From assembly GCA_028293625.1 (NCBI GenBank), contig JAQGOL010000042.1, forward strand, positions 248,001 to 312,000: DNA of 64,000 nucleotides, written 5' to 3'. The translations under genes and the position numbers were made by a program. The stretch is from Chthoniobacteraceae bacterium (GTDB taxonomy: Bacteria > Verrucomicrobiota > Verrucomicrobiia > Chthoniobacterales > Chthoniobacteraceae). The notes under the pieces are model-generated. The model did no database searches and was not told where the DNA came from. It worked only from the letters and a program-made list of their open reading frames with translations. Of this stretch, positions 1-11,433 are shown piece after piece (the first letter of the stretch is position 1; the number at the start of each line of letters is the position of its first letter).

Positions 1-933
1 AATTCCAATCTCGGGAATTGCCAATCCATTCCCTTCGCTGCCGCTCATATAGGTCACCACGCGCGTCGTATCGGTCCGCAACGCAAGGACGATGAGATCA
101 TACATTGTCCGATAGTATTCCCCGGCTTGCGCCTTGGAGACGTTGCGATGAAAAGGGGCCGCGTCGACTTTGGGTTTCGGCACGTCAAGCCACGCATCAA
201 GCCGCTCGGTTCGCTGCTCCACATCGCGCACCGAATGCAGGTATTCATCCAGCTTGGTCCGGTCGTCGGTTCCAAGGGCCGTTCGCAACGACTTCGCTTC
301 ATCGAGCACCGCATCCAGAACGCTGCGCCGCTTATTCAGTGCCGCGCGTTGCGATGCCGCTCCACCCGCGGCCTCCCCGAACAGGCGGTCGAAGACATTC
401 CGCGGATTCTCCTCGGCGGGAAGCGGCACGCCATCGTGGGAAAAGGCAAGCGTCGACGAGTTGTTCGGCTGCCCTGTGCCGGAACTGATGGAAAGTTCAA
501 GTGAACCAAAACGCGTATGCTCGGAAGTAACCTCCGCCATCACCTGGTCGCATGAAATCGTATTGTTATATTGCCGGGCGCTTTGCGCGTCGATCTTCGC
601 GCCGGTAAGCCAGGTATCCGCGCAGACATGCGCCTGGCCAAGTCCGTTTGGATGATGCAACCCGCTGAAAATGGTCAACTCCTCGCGATGCGCCTCCAAT
701 GCTTTTAATGCCGGTGAAAACTCATAACCGCGTCCGGGCTTTGTCACCTGCCATGTCATGCCGTTGACTCCGTTTGGAATGTAAACAAAGACGCTGCGGC
801 GAGGTTTCGCCACGGCGGCGGCCGCGCGCAGCGGGGTCATCGCATCAAGTAGCGGCAATGCCACCGTGGCGCCGAGTCCGCGAAGAAAATGACGCCGGGA
901 AAGCAGCCAGCGCTGGGAAAGGATATGACTCAT
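1..933 (-). CDS. DUF1552 secreted protein, partial (cut by window start)
   Basis: The frame is open from an ATG at 933 to base 1, giving the first 311 residues; the C-terminus lies outside the window. The N-terminus has a twin-arginine motif (SRRHFLRG, residues 12-19) followed by a hydrophobic stretch, so Tat export is likely. The body fits DUF1552: an early segment RRSVFVYIPNG, then a sulfatase-fold-like region with FSGLHHPNG. In Planctomycetes and Verrucomicrobia this family is almost always encoded beside a DUF1592 cytochrome. Here it starts 25 bp after the stop of exactly such a gene, so the two are probably co-transcribed. The biochemical role of the family is not established; a partner in oxidative breakdown of a polymer or other carbon source is inference. 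Confidence 0.85.
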   Translation of the reverse strand, partial: MSHILSQRWLLSRRHFLRGLGATVALPLLDAMTPLRAAAAVAKPRRSVFVYIPNGVNGMTWQVTKPGRGYEFSPALKALEAHREELTIFSGLHHPNGLGQAHVCADTWLTGAKIDAQSARQYNNTISCDQVMAEVTSEHTRFGSLELSISSGTGQPNNSSTLAFSHDGVPLPAEENPRNVFDRLFGEAAGGAASQRAALNKRRSVLDAVLDEAKSLRTALGTDDRTKLDEYLHSVRDVEQRTERLDAWLDVPKPKVDAAPFHRNVSKAQAGEYYRTMYDLIVLALRTDTTRVVTYMSGSEGNGLAIPEIGI

Positions 934-958
934 AGGTAAATAATAACGAGGACGGTTA

Positions 959-3367
959 CTACCGGCGTTCAAAGAGTTCGCTTAAAACCAACGCTTCAAC
1001 TAATGACGCCAGCCGGAACTCTTTGGTCTGCTCGGCAATCTGCTTAAGTTCCGCCCGATCGGCGAACGTCATCCCACGGCGCAACGCATACGTGGCAAGC
1101 TTTTCACTCAAAACAACGGCGAACTTGTTGATATCAGCCGCCATCAGTTTTTTCAGCTCGGCTGCATTGGCGAACCTGCGGCCATCGGGCAGTTCACCGC
1201 TTGCATCAAGCAAAGGGTTTTCACCCGCTCCATCGCGCACTACCTCCTCAATGCGCCAATGCCCGATCGCGTCGTAGTTTTCAAATGCAAGGCCAAGCGG
1301 GTCGATCTTACGATGGCACGCCGCGCAATTGGCATCATCACGATGCGCTTCGAGTTTGGACCGCAGCGAAGCCTTCGGTTGATTCGGCGCGCTTGTCTTG
1401 ATCGCAGGCACGTTGGCGGGCGGCGGCGGCGGCGCTTTGCCGACAATCGATTCCAGCACCCATTTGCCTCGATGCACAGGACGATGCCGGGTGCCATCCG
1501 ATGTCAAACTAAGGACAGACGCCTGGGAAAGGAGTCCGCCACGGTGATCTTCCGGTTTAAGCGTCACCCTGCGCATTGTTTCTCCGCTCACCCCTTCAAT
1601 GCCATAATGGCCCGCCAGCCGTTCATTTAGCATCGTCCAGTCCGATTCAAGGAATTCGCGCACGCCGAGATTGCGATCGAGCACTTCACGGAAAAAGGAG
1701 GTCGTTTCGCCCAGCATGCTTTTTTCCAGATAACCGTCGTAGTCAGGGTAAAGCTTTTTGTCGGGTTCGAACATGCCGACCCGCCGCAATTGTAGCCATT
1801 GCCGGGGGAACGAACCGGAGAATGCGCCCGCCTTCGGATCGTGCAGCATGCGGCGCACTTCGGAGAGCAATACGGCGGGCTGATGGAGCGTGCCCTGGCC
1901 TGCGAGTTCTTGAAGCTGCTCATCGGGCATCGTGCTCCAGAGAAAATAAGAGAGCCGCGATGCCAGTTCCCAATCGTTGAGACGCGCTGCCGGCGCATCG
2001 GCGGAACCTTCCACCAAATAAAGGAAATTGTTTGAGCAGAGCACCGCCAGCAGTCCGGTTTTGACCGCCGATTCAAAGTTGTCGCCAAGTTTTTGGGCGT
2101 TCTCGAAGAGCTTTTGCAGCCGATCGGCCTCAACCGGCTTGACCGGCCGCCGGTAAGCGCGCGTGGCGAATCGCGACAAAATCTCACGCGCATACGCCGC
2201 ATCGTTGATATTGGAACCAAAGAAGATCCGTTGATGGGCGGGAGGTGGCCACGATTGTTGCACAGGGCCGTCCCACTCCACCCAATCGAGGAGGATTGTC
2301 GGCCAGATTGGTTTGAAATCCTCATCGGTCAGTTTGATCTGCCACGGCTGCCGGGACTTCATATTAAAGAACGGCTTTGAGTTAAGCGGGCGGGAAGCGC
2401 GCTCCTCAGGATTCGGCCCGGGAACCGCGTTCACGATGCGCATGAGATGCGTGCCGACGGGAAGATGCGCGCGAAACTCCAAAACAACTGGCGCATCCTC
2501 GGGGGCTTCAACATCCTGCTCAAAGAGCGTCCGGTTGAGATCCGTTGCGTAGATCCGCAGCCGGGCCGCGCGGCCGCCTTGTGCCCGCAACCCGCTTAGC
2601 TTTACCCGGACAATATATTCCCCGGTCGTCTTGACATGGAGATCGTACGCATCAAGCGCTCCGTTGTTTGGCACGATATCGATGCGGGTCTTTTCCAAAA
2701 TCCCTTTCGCGGCGAGCTCCTTTCCCACGTCGCCCCGAACCCGACCCATTTCGGAAGTCCATCGGATAAGCTCACGCTTTGGTTCAGCTCCAAGCGCGAG
2801 CGCTTCGTTTAAGACCGTCTCCGCCGCGGCCAGATATTTTTCCACATGCGACGGAGAAAGGGTGAGCACCGAGCCGACGCGCTCAAACCCCTGCCAATCG
2901 GGATCCTCGGGCAATCCCGTTGGATCGGTGGCGTCGTAAGTGACCCCCAGCAGATCGCGGATCGTGTTGGCGTATTCTTCGCGGGTGAGTTTATGGAAAG
3001 AAACCCGTTGAGCCGTCGCCTGGCGCGCGGCCTCGGCTTCATGCAATTGCGAGGTGATCCAGTCGGCGATCCGGGCGACGGCATTTGCGTCCGGCTGCTT
3101 TTCGTCCTCGGGCGGCATCTCCGCGGCGCTCATCCGCTCCATGATATCGGCCCACTGCATCGCTGCTTTTGGGGATCTGAAATCGGGGCCAATGGTATCA
3201 AGACGCAGATCGCCCTTTTGCTTTTTTTCGCCATGGCATCGGATGCAGTGCTCCTGAAAAAAAGGAACGACGCGCTGCTCAAACTCGCCCGCCGCCAAGC
3301 CAGCATTCCCGCCGCCAAACAACGCGACACTGAGTAAAAAAACGCAGGCGATTGAAAGACGCGGCAT
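959..3367 (-). CDS. DUF1592-family (PSCyt3) multidomain cytochrome-like protein
   Basis: This 802-residue protein starts with a signal peptide (about residues 1-26). A PSCyt1-type haem motif CIRCH sits at residues 41-45. The DUF1587 segment follows (KLTREEYANTIRDLLGV), then DUF1595 (RAYRRPVKP), DUF1592 (RLSYFLWSTMPDEQL), DUF1588 with a second haem-like motif CAACH near residue 681 (followed by RKIDPLGLAFENYD), and C-terminal DUF1585. The complete domain order matches the standard family architecture, so it appears intact. The product is probably exported and binds c-type haem. It lies between a DUF1501 gene upstream (stop 3413, 45 bp away) and the DUF1552 gene downstream. Substrate unknown. 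Confidence 0.92.
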   Translation of the reverse strand: MPRLSIACVFLLSVALFGGGNAGLAAGEFEQRVVPFFQEHCIRCHGEKKQKGDLRLDTIGPDFRSPKAAMQWADIMERMSAAEMPPEDEKQPDANAVARIADWITSQLHEAEAARQATAQRVSFHKLTREEYANTIRDLLGVTYDATDPTGLPEDPDWQGFERVGSVLTLSPSHVEKYLAAAETVLNEALALGAEPKRELIRWTSEMGRVRGDVGKELAAKGILEKTRIDIVPNNGALDAYDLHVKTTGEYIVRVKLSGLRAQGGRAARLRIYATDLNRTLFEQDVEAPEDAPVVLEFRAHLPVGTHLMRIVNAVPGPNPEERASRPLNSKPFFNMKSRQPWQIKLTDEDFKPIWPTILLDWVEWDGPVQQSWPPPAHQRIFFGSNINDAAYAREILSRFATRAYRRPVKPVEADRLQKLFENAQKLGDNFESAVKTGLLAVLCSNNFLYLVEGSADAPAARLNDWELASRLSYFLWSTMPDEQLQELAGQGTLHQPAVLLSEVRRMLHDPKAGAFSGSFPRQWLQLRRVGMFEPDKKLYPDYDGYLEKSMLGETTSFFREVLDRNLGVREFLESDWTMLNERLAGHYGIEGVSGETMRRVTLKPEDHRGGLLSQASVLSLTSDGTRHRPVHRGKWVLESIVGKAPPPPPANVPAIKTSAPNQPKASLRSKLEAHRDDANCAACHRKIDPLGLAFENYDAIGHWRIEEVVRDGAGENPLLDASGELPDGRRFANAAELKKLMAADINKFAVVLSEKLATYALRRGMTFADRAELKQIAEQTKEFRLASLVEALVLSELFERR

Positions 3368-3412
3368 GGCAAAACAAAAGAGTCGCTCCAGCCTGCAACT
3401 CTTTGAAGTTCT

Positions 3413-4867
3413 TTACGCCAAAATCGCTTTTACAAGTTCCCCATGCACGTCAGTCAACCGAAAGTCCCGCCCCTGAAAGCGGTAGGTCAGTTTTTCATGA
3501 TCAAATCCGAGCAGATGCAGGATCGTGGCGTGGAGATCGTGCACATGCACCTTGTTCTCCACGACGCCGAATCCGAGTTCGTCCGTGGCGCCGAAAATGC
3601 CCGGTTTCACTCCGCCGCCTGCCAGCCACATTGTAAAAGAATCGACATGATGATCGCGTCCCACAGTGGCGCGATTTTCGCCCATTGGTGTGCGGCCGAA
3701 TTCGCCGCCCCAAATCACCAGGGTATCTTTGAGAAGACCGCGTCGTTTCAGATCGAGCACAAGCGCGACCGAGGCCTGATCGACTTCGCGGCAGCGTTGC
3801 TCAATGGAATCGCTCAGATTATTTTTCGCATCGCCGTGATGGTCCCAATCGGTGTGATAAAGCTGAACAAATCGCACCCCGCGCTCCACCATCCTCCGGG
3901 CGAGCAGACAGTTATTGGCAAAAGAAGGTTTGCCGGCTTCCGCCCCATAGAGGGCAAGCGTTTCCGGGGTTTCCTTTGCAAATTCCATCAGTTCCGGCGC
4001 GCTGGTTTGCATCCGGCACGCCATCTCATAAGCGTTGATGCGGGTCATGATCTCCGGGTCGCCCACTTCATCGAGCCGGGCGTGATTAAGCGCGGAGACG
4101 GTGTCGTAAAAGCTGCGCTCGCGCTCAGGTGTAATTCCTTTGGGACTGCGCAGGTTTAAAATCGCATCGCCGCCGCTGCGAAATGGCACCCCTTGGTAAG
4201 AAGTCGGCAAAAAGCCGCTGCTCCAAAGTGAATTGCCTCCCCGCGGTCCGCGCGGTCCGGATTGGAGCACAACAAAACCCGGTAAATCGCGCGACTCGCT
4301 CCCCAGCCCGTATGTCACCCAGGAACCCATCGCAGGGCGGCCCGGAACCTGAAACCCGGTATTCATGAAGAGCTTGGCCGGGCCGTGGTTGAAGACATCG
4401 GTGGTCATTCCCTGCAACCAGCAGACTTCATCGGCGATCTGCCGGTGATGCGGAAGCAGTTCGCTCAATGTAATCCCGCATTCCCCCACCCGCTCAAACT
4501 TGCGATTCGATCCAAGAAGCGTTTCGTTGCCTTTTAAGAAAGCAAACCGCTTTCCCGCCATCAGACTTGGCGGCGGGATCTGGCCCGTGAATTCACGCAG
4601 CTTTGGTTTATCTTCAAAAAGATCGAGCTGGCTCGGGCCGCCTGCCATGAAGAGAAAAATGACGTTCTTTATCTTTCCGGGAAACTGCGGCGCGCGCGGC
4701 TCCATCGGGCGGGCCGGATCGATGGCTTGATTGCCAAACCCGTCCTCTGCCAGCAGTTCATTAAGTGCGAGCGCACCGAGGCCGACGCCGCATCGGCCAA
4801 AAAAATGACGGCGCGTAATGTCATGCGTAATCCGGCGCTCGGCTTCGGAGAGTTGTGCACGATTCAT
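3413..4867 (-). CDS. DUF1501 family secreted protein
   Basis: This protein has 484 residues. The N-terminus carries a Tat-type signal: RRHFFGR at residues 19-25 followed by a hydrophobic helix. The body is typical of DUF1501, an alkaline-phosphatase/sulfatase-fold family: NVIFLFMAGGPSQLDLF near the start, VIWGGEFGRTPMGE and GRDHHVDSFTMWLAGGG in the C-terminal part, and a closing segment HDLHATILHLLG. The family is normally found next to DUF1549/DUF1553 cytochromes, and here it starts 6 bp after the stop of one, which indicates one transcript. Whether it is a hydrolase is not shown by the sequence. Confidence 0.92.
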   Translation of the reverse strand: MNRAQLSEAERRITHDITRRHFFGRCGVGLGALALNELLAEDGFGNQAIDPARPMEPRAPQFPGKIKNVIFLFMAGGPSQLDLFEDKPKLREFTGQIPPPSLMAGKRFAFLKGNETLLGSNRKFERVGECGITLSELLPHHRQIADEVCWLQGMTTDVFNHGPAKLFMNTGFQVPGRPAMGSWVTYGLGSESRDLPGFVVLQSGPRGPRGGNSLWSSGFLPTSYQGVPFRSGGDAILNLRSPKGITPERERSFYDTVSALNHARLDEVGDPEIMTRINAYEMACRMQTSAPELMEFAKETPETLALYGAEAGKPSFANNCLLARRMVERGVRFVQLYHTDWDHHGDAKNNLSDSIEQRCREVDQASVALVLDLKRRGLLKDTLVIWGGEFGRTPMGENRATVGRDHHVDSFTMWLAGGGVKPGIFGATDELGFGVVENKVHVHDLHATILHLLGFDHEKLTYRFQGRDFRLTDVHGELVKAILA

Positions 4868-4873
4868 GGGAGG

Positions 4874-7798
4874 CTATTCACGGGTGATAAAAGCGTCGGC
4901 ATTCAGGATGGCGCGCGCGGCGCAAACCAACGCGGCGGCCACCGGCGGCGGGGTGCCACTCGCGGCGAGTTCTTTATTCATCAGCGCTGAGGCAGCCGCC
5001 ATGTCGTTTTGAAGAGCCGCGACCTGCCCATCATAGTAGCCGCGCACGATCGCGAGTTCTTTTTCGGAAGGCATCCGGCAAAAACAAAGGACCAGCGCGC
5101 GTTTGAGCCGTGCTTCGGAGATGAGATCGCTTTCTCCAGGCAACTCTTTCAAAAGGCGGGCGGCGAGGCCCTGTGCCATCTCAAAAAACGCCTGGTCATT
5201 GGCCAATGTCAGCGCTTGAAGTGGTGTGTTTGAACGGGCGCGCCGGGTGCAGACACTTTGGAAATCGGGCGAATCGAACGTGGTGAAAAGCGGGTATGGA
5301 GCGCTGCGATAAAATGCCGTGTAAAGGGCACGCCGATATCGATCAGGCCCAAGGCTGGCGGTCCATTTGCGCGCCGTCTGGGTAAAGGAATAAACCCCGT
5401 CGGGCTGCGGCGGACGCACGCTTGGCCCGCCGATTCGCTCATCGAGAAGGCCGCTCGCCGAAAGCGCCGTATCGCGAATGATTTCCGCCTCAACACGAAC
5501 CCGTTCCTGCCGTGCAAGGAGCAGGTTGCGTGGATCTTTTTCCAAAAGCTCAGGCCGGGCCGTGGATGATTGCCGGTAAGTCGCCGAGGTGACGATGAGC
5601 CGATGCATCGCTTTTAAAGACCACTCACGGCGGATAAACTCGCTTCCCAGCCAGTCGAGAAGTTCAGGATGCGTCGGGGCGGATCCTTGTGATCCAAAAT
5701 CTTCATCCGTCTCAACAATGCCGCGCCCGAAATAACGCATCCAAAGCCGGTTCATCGTGACCCGTGGAGTGAGCGGATTTTCCGGGCTGACCAGCCATCG
5801 GGCCAGATCGAGCCGGTTGCCAAACCGGGCCGATTTTGTGCTAAACGCGGCGTTGACCGCGCCGATGACTCCCGGGTTTAACGGCCCGAGTTTTTCATCC
5901 GGACGAAGAAAATCGCCACGCTGGAAAAGAAAAGTCTCCCGCGGCTTCTCGACTTCCTTCATCACCATCAGCTGGGCGATGTCCGAGGTGGCATCGTTCT
6001 CGCGCTTGACCTTGGGAGGCTTGGGAAGCCCTTCCGGCACCCCGCTTTCCTCGGGGCTGAAATCAATGGCAAACCGGCCAATCAGATAACTCTGATTCAA
6101 GTCGTGATGCAGCCGGATCTCGACCGGCTTATCGCTGACCACAATCGGCTTGGATAAAACAAAGAGCGCTTCGTGCGGCGCGTTCATCTTCACTTTGCTC
6201 TCTTTGCCGGTATTGATTGCCCAGCCCGTCTTCGGATTGTCATCCAGGACGCCGCTGATCGGATAGTTCGCCTGCTCATGATCAGCGAACGCCGTCGCGA
6301 TTGGCTGCTCTTCGCCTCCGACTGAAATATCAAAACCGGTGAGCACAAAATTGCCGTTGCTGGCCGTGCCCGGCCCGCGATGCGGAAGGGAATCGTCCGT
6401 CAGGACACGCAGACGGATTGCCGAGATCTGCTTGAGACCGGTCTTTGCGACGATTCGGTAGACGTCGTTTGAGGCGCCGCGGCCATCGGATAAAAGCGAG
6501 TTATCTTCGAGCAATCGAAAGCCCGCGCCGGTCGATGTATCGAATTCCAGATACTGTGCCGGAGTCCAAACGGTCGTTTCATTTGGCGGCTTCCGGACAG
6601 GTGTGCCTTCGTTGATTTCGGTCCCGGGCGGCTTAGCCGGCTCGGCAGCGATGGGCTGGCCGAAAATCTCGCCCCGGACGATTTCGATCGTGGCGCCTTT
6701 GTTGTTGATATCTTCGCCTTGATTGAAAAAGGCGAACATTTCGTAATACTCCCGATGGCTGATCGGATCAAACTTATGGGAATGGCATTGTGCGCAGCCA
6801 ACCGTTAACCCGAGCCAGACAGCACCCGTCGTGTTAACCCGATCAATCACCGCCTCGACGCGGAACTGTTCAGGTTTCACGCCGCCCTCCTCATTGATTA
6901 GTGTATTGCGATGGAAAGCCGTGGCAACGAGCTCGCTCTTTGACGGCTTTGGAAGCAGGTCGCCGGCAAGTTGTTCGATGGTGAAACGATCAAACGGCAC
7001 GTCGTCGTTGAGCGATTTGATGACCCAATCGCGGTAAGGCCACATCATCCGGTCGCTATCGACTGTGTAGCCGTTGGAATCGGCATAGCGCGCCTGATCA
7101 AGCCAATGCCGGCCCCAGCGCTCGCCATAATGGGGATTTGCGAGCAGCCGATCCACGAGCCGTTCATATGCATCGGGGAGCGGATCGCTCGCAAACGCGT
7201 CGACTTCCTCCGGTGATGGCAGCAAGCCGATCAGATCGAGCGAGACGCGGCGAATCAAAGTGGTGCGGCCGGCTTCCATTGACGGCGGGATTCCCGCCTT
7301 TTCAAGGCGCGAAAGAATAAAGTGATCGATCGGATTTTTCGGCCAGGACGCCAGTTTCACCTCGGGAACAGCTCCCTTGCTCAACGGCATGAACGACCAG
7401 TGGCCCTGATAATCGGCTCCCTGCTCGATCCATTTTGTCAGAAGCGCGATCTGCTCTTCGCTCAGACGCGCTTTTTTACTTTTGGAAGGCGGCATCGCTT
7501 CATCCTTGTCGTGTGTGGTAATGCGCTCAACCAATGCACTTTTTTCAGGATGCCCGGGAACGATCGCCGCGTATCCGCCCAGGTCGGCCATCGCGCCTTC
7601 GGCCGTATCAAGGCGCAGATCCGCTTCGCGGTGCTTTTCGTCCGGGCCGTGGCAATAAAAGCAGGTGTTGGAAAGAATCGGACGGATCTGATCGTTAAAC
7701 CCGATCCTGGCCGGCGGTTCGGCGAAGAGCTGTAAAGAATGGATTAAAAAAAGGAGCACCGCCAGCGAAGGCGAAGCGACCCGGGGAGAATGAAGCAT
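4874..7798 (-). CDS. PSD1/PSCyt1 (DUF1549/DUF1553) secreted cytochrome
   Basis: This 974-residue protein is the first gene of the minus-strand operon. A signal peptide covers about residues 1-26. The PSCyt1 haem motif CFYCH is at residues 46-50, followed by LRLDT typical of the family. DUF1549 spans roughly residues 145-370 ([15 protein letters not shown]; second haem-like motif CAQCH near residue 337, followed by SHKFDPI). A central region of about 250 residues looks like a carbohydrate- or ligand-binding insertion ([12 protein letters not shown]). DUF1553 is C-terminal ([31 protein letters not shown]). Family membership is clear; the substrate is not. The promoter should lie in 7799-8059, shared with a divergent gene. 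Confidence 0.93.
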   Translation of the reverse strand: MLHSPRVASPSLAVLLFLIHSLQLFAEPPARIGFNDQIRPILSNTCFYCHGPDEKHREADLRLDTAEGAMADLGGYAAIVPGHPEKSALVERITTHDKDEAMPPSKSKKARLSEEQIALLTKWIEQGADYQGHWSFMPLSKGAVPEVKLASWPKNPIDHFILSRLEKAGIPPSMEAGRTTLIRRVSLDLIGLLPSPEEVDAFASDPLPDAYERLVDRLLANPHYGERWGRHWLDQARYADSNGYTVDSDRMMWPYRDWVIKSLNDDVPFDRFTIEQLAGDLLPKPSKSELVATAFHRNTLINEEGGVKPEQFRVEAVIDRVNTTGAVWLGLTVGCAQCHSHKFDPISHREYYEMFAFFNQGEDINNKGATIEIVRGEIFGQPIAAEPAKPPGTEINEGTPVRKPPNETTVWTPAQYLEFDTSTGAGFRLLEDNSLLSDGRGASNDVYRIVAKTGLKQISAIRLRVLTDDSLPHRGPGTASNGNFVLTGFDISVGGEEQPIATAFADHEQANYPISGVLDDNPKTGWAINTGKESKVKMNAPHEALFVLSKPIVVSDKPVEIRLHHDLNQSYLIGRFAIDFSPEESGVPEGLPKPPKVKRENDATSDIAQLMVMKEVEKPRETFLFQRGDFLRPDEKLGPLNPGVIGAVNAAFSTKSARFGNRLDLARWLVSPENPLTPRVTMNRLWMRYFGRGIVETDEDFGSQGSAPTHPELLDWLGSEFIRREWSLKAMHRLIVTSATYRQSSTARPELLEKDPRNLLLARQERVRVEAEIIRDTALSASGLLDERIGGPSVRPPQPDGVYSFTQTARKWTASLGPDRYRRALYTAFYRSAPYPLFTTFDSPDFQSVCTRRARSNTPLQALTLANDQAFFEMAQGLAARLLKELPGESDLISEARLKRALVLCFCRMPSEKELAIVRGYYDGQVAALQNDMAAASALMNKELAASGTPPPVAAALVCAARAILNADAFITRE

Positions 7799-8059
7799 CG
7801 GGGAGAAACTATTTTGTCATCTATTAACCCGGCGCCGCAAACAATCTTTACCCGATCAAAGGAGGAAAAACGCGCCTCGCGACGGCCCACTGTTGGACAC
7901 CCGTTGGTCTTTCATGCGGCGTTAATCCTTGCGATGGGAGCACTCCCCCGCGTATCGCTCATCCCACACCCGTATTTTGATCGATTCTTCCGCATCATCA
8001 CACGCTCGACAATCGTTTCCCGGCGTTTACAGTCGCCCCTCATTTCCTCAGGCATCCCT

Positions 8060-8662
8060 ATGAGCGCACTCTTTTTAAAGCGATTTTTCCAACGACCCAT
8101 GCAAGTGGCGTCGATCATCCCCAGTTCCAAAACGCTCATCCGGAAAGTGGCGGAAAAAATGGACTTCAACGGCCCGCGCATCATTGCCGAATACGGGCCC
8201 GGTGAAGGATGCCACACGCGCGAGATTCTCAAGCGGATGAATCCGGAATCGCACCTGATGCTTTTTGAACTCGATCCGGAGCTGGCCCAGCATCTTGAAG
8301 AACAGTTTCGCGATGACAAACGCGTCATTGTGCTCAACTCGGATGCCTGCAATCTCAACACGGCGCTCGCCCGGCGCGGTCTGCCGCATTGCGATTACAT
8401 CGTCTCCGGCATTCCTTTCAGCATTCTGGAGCCGGCCAAAAAGCGTGAATTGCTTCAGCACACTTTTGAAGCGCTGAAAAACGAGGATCACGCCGCATTT
8501 GTCATTTATCAGGTAACAAACGAGCTTGTGGCGCACTGCAAACATTTTCCCCGCGTCGAGAGCGAGTATTGCCTGCAAAACCTGCCTCCGATGTTCGTGA
8601 CCAAGTTCTACAAAACCGCGAACGGTCACGCACATGTCAACGGTAGGAACGGCAAACATTAA
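8060..8662 (+). CDS. Class I SAM-dependent methyltransferase (PmtA/KsgA-like)
   Basis: The product has 200 residues if started at ATG 8060. An open frame extends upstream to 7790, but those 90 residues look non-coding and would run into the divergent cytochrome promoter, so I prefer 8060. The fold is a Rossmann methyltransferase: the SAM motif is IIAEYGPGEGCHTREIL, followed by an acidic turn (LFELDPELAQHL) and the motif IVSGIPFS in the position of the KsgA/PmtA NxPF-like loop. Similar proteins are annotated as phospholipid N-methyltransferases or rRNA adenine methyltransferase-like. The segment MQVASIIPSSKTLIRKV near the N-terminus favours the PmtA-like phospholipid group. Exact substrate is uncertain. 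Confidence 0.8.
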   Translation: MSALFLKRFFQRPMQVASIIPSSKTLIRKVAEKMDFNGPRIIAEYGPGEGCHTREILKRMNPESHLMLFELDPELAQHLEEQFRDDKRVIVLNSDACNLNTALARRGLPHCDYIVSGIPFSILEPAKKRELLQHTFEALKNEDHAAFVIYQVTNELVAHCKHFPRVESEYCLQNLPPMFVTKFYKTANGHAHVNGRNGKH

Positions 8663-8692
8663 AATGCCGCGTGTTTCGAGAACGCGCATTTT
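8661..8692 (+). terminator. Hairpin overlapping the methyltransferase stop codon
   Basis: An imperfect inverted repeat (left arm 8661-8675, right arm 8681-8692; core CGCG/CGCG, A-rich 5' side and TTTT at the 3' end) begins inside the stop codon of the methyltransferase gene. Stem plus terminal T run fits a Rho-independent terminator. Confidence 0.5.
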
Positions 8693-8719
8693 CAGAAAAA
8701 TCAGAGGTTCATAGCAATT

Positions 8720-8739
8720 GCCGGGAGGGTCCTCCCGGC
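8720..8739. repeat. Perfect 9-bp inverted repeat upstream of fumC
   Basis: GCCGGGAGG at 8720-8728 and its exact complement at 8731-8739 form a very stable GC hairpin about 110 bp before the fumarase start. There is no T run after it. It could be a second termination element, an mRNA 5' structure or a protein site. Confidence 0.4.
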
Positions 8740-8847
8740 GAGCCGTTTCCGTTCATTCACGTTGATGACGGTTACTTTTTATAGCGTTCGGCATGGTTTT
8801 CCAAAACGCGCTTTCATTTCCGATGCGCGATTGTGCAAACTCAAGGA

Positions 8848-10260
<1,413 letters not shown>

Positions 10261-10269
10261 CCTTAACGG

Positions 10270-10298
10270 AATGCGGCCGGGAAACGCCCGGCCGCATT
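10270..10298. terminator. Bidirectional terminator between fumC and mdh
   Basis: A perfect 12-bp inverted repeat (10270-10281 and 10287-10298, arms AATGCGGCCGGG and complement) with a 5-base loop lies in the 45-bp space between the two convergent genes. The A/T ends of the arms on both sides suit termination from either direction. Confidence 0.75.
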
Positions 10299-10305
10299 GA
10301 CGGGT

Positions 10306-11292
10306 TTAGCCAAGCAGCTCGGCCACGAGCGCCTTTTCTTCTTTCAACTCAGCGACTGTCGCGTCGATTTTCACCCGGCTGAACGGAGTGACCGGCACCC
10401 ATTTCGCGATTTCAATGGCTCCATCCTCACGGGTCCGAATCGGGAACGAAGAGATCAGGCCGGCCTCCACGTCGTATTCGCCGCGGGAACAGAGCGCCAC
10501 GCTATACCAATCGCCATCGGGCGTGGGAGTGCGCAATGAACGGACCGTGTCGACGACCGCGTTGGCTGCCGAGGCCGCCGAGGACGAGCCGCGCGCTTTG
10601 ATAATCGCCCCGCCGCGCTGCTGCACGGTGGAGATAAATTCCGTTGCCAACCAGTCGTGATCGGTAATGACTTCCGTGGCCGGGCGTCCGTCGATCCGCG
10701 CATTATAAAAATCCGGATATTGCGTGGAGGAATGATTTCCCCAGATCGCCAGATTACTCACGCTGGTGACATCGACACCGGCCTTGATCGCGAGCTGCGA
10801 TTTGGCGCGGTTTTCATCGAGGCGCGTCATGGCAAACCAACGATCCGACGGCACGCCCTTGGCGTTGTTCATTGCGATAAGGCAATTGGTGTTGCACGGA
10901 TTGCCTACGACAAGCACCCGCACATCGCTGGCGGCATTGCGTTCGATTGCTTTTCCCTGGCCGATGAAAATCTTGCCGTTGATCCCGAGCAGATCCTTGC
11001 GTTCCATCCCCGCTTTGCGTGGCACGCTGCCAACCAGCAGCGACCAGTTTACCCCGGCAAATCCTTCGTCCAGGTTCGCGGTCGGCACGATTCCTTTGAG
11101 CAGCGGGAATGCGCAATCCTGAAGCTCCATTACCACGCCGTTTAAAGCGCCAAGCGCCGGCTCAATTTCAATCAAATGCAGGATGACCGGCTGGTCGGGC
11201 CCGAACATCGAGCCTGAAGCGATGCGAAAGAGCAAAGAATAACCGATCTGGCCGGCGGCGCCGGTGATTGCGACACGAATGGGAGCTTTCAT
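10306..11292 (-). CDS. mdh: Malate dehydrogenase
   Basis: NAD-dependent oxidation of malate to oxaloacetate. The 328-residue product has the dinucleotide motif [14 protein letters not shown] at residues 10-23, as in the cytosolic-type bacterial MDH group (Burkholderia, Chlamydia and others) rather than the lactate-dehydrogenase-like group. The substrate-binding segment [16 protein letters not shown] and the [13 protein letters not shown] segment contain the conserved arginine and aspartate residues, and the catalytic histidine is in WGNHSSTQY near residue 186. Full length, no anomaly. It is transcribed towards fumC and shares a terminator with it. The 141 bp upstream (11293-11433) should hold its promoter. 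Confidence 0.96.
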   Translation of the reverse strand: MKAPIRVAITGAAGQIGYSLLFRIASGSMFGPDQPVILHLIEIEPALGALNGVVMELQDCAFPLLKGIVPTANLDEGFAGVNWSLLVGSVPRKAGMERKDLLGINGKIFIGQGKAIERNAASDVRVLVVGNPCNTNCLIAMNNAKGVPSDRWFAMTRLDENRAKSQLAIKAGVDVTSVSNLAIWGNHSSTQYPDFYNARIDGRPATEVITDHDWLATEFISTVQQRGGAIIKARGSSSAASAANAVVDTVRSLRTPTPDGDWYSVALCSRGEYDVEAGLISSFPIRTREDGAIEIAKWVPVTPFSRVKIDATVAELKEEKALVAELLG

Positions 11293-11433
11293 AAGGTTGG
11301 ATTAGGAGGGGGATTCAAAAAAAGAGGTGCGAGCTTCAACAAATGTCGCCGTTCATCAACCTAAAATCGATCATCGTGCCCTCTTAGTCGACCTCAACGC
11401 GTCTGGCCGGAAGCGGAGTCAGGATTAAACAAA

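Noticed and set aside
7790-8059. Upstream 90-codon extension of the methyltransferase frame
   Set aside because: No family similarity, overlaps the divergent cytochrome start, and would remove the intergenic promoter space.
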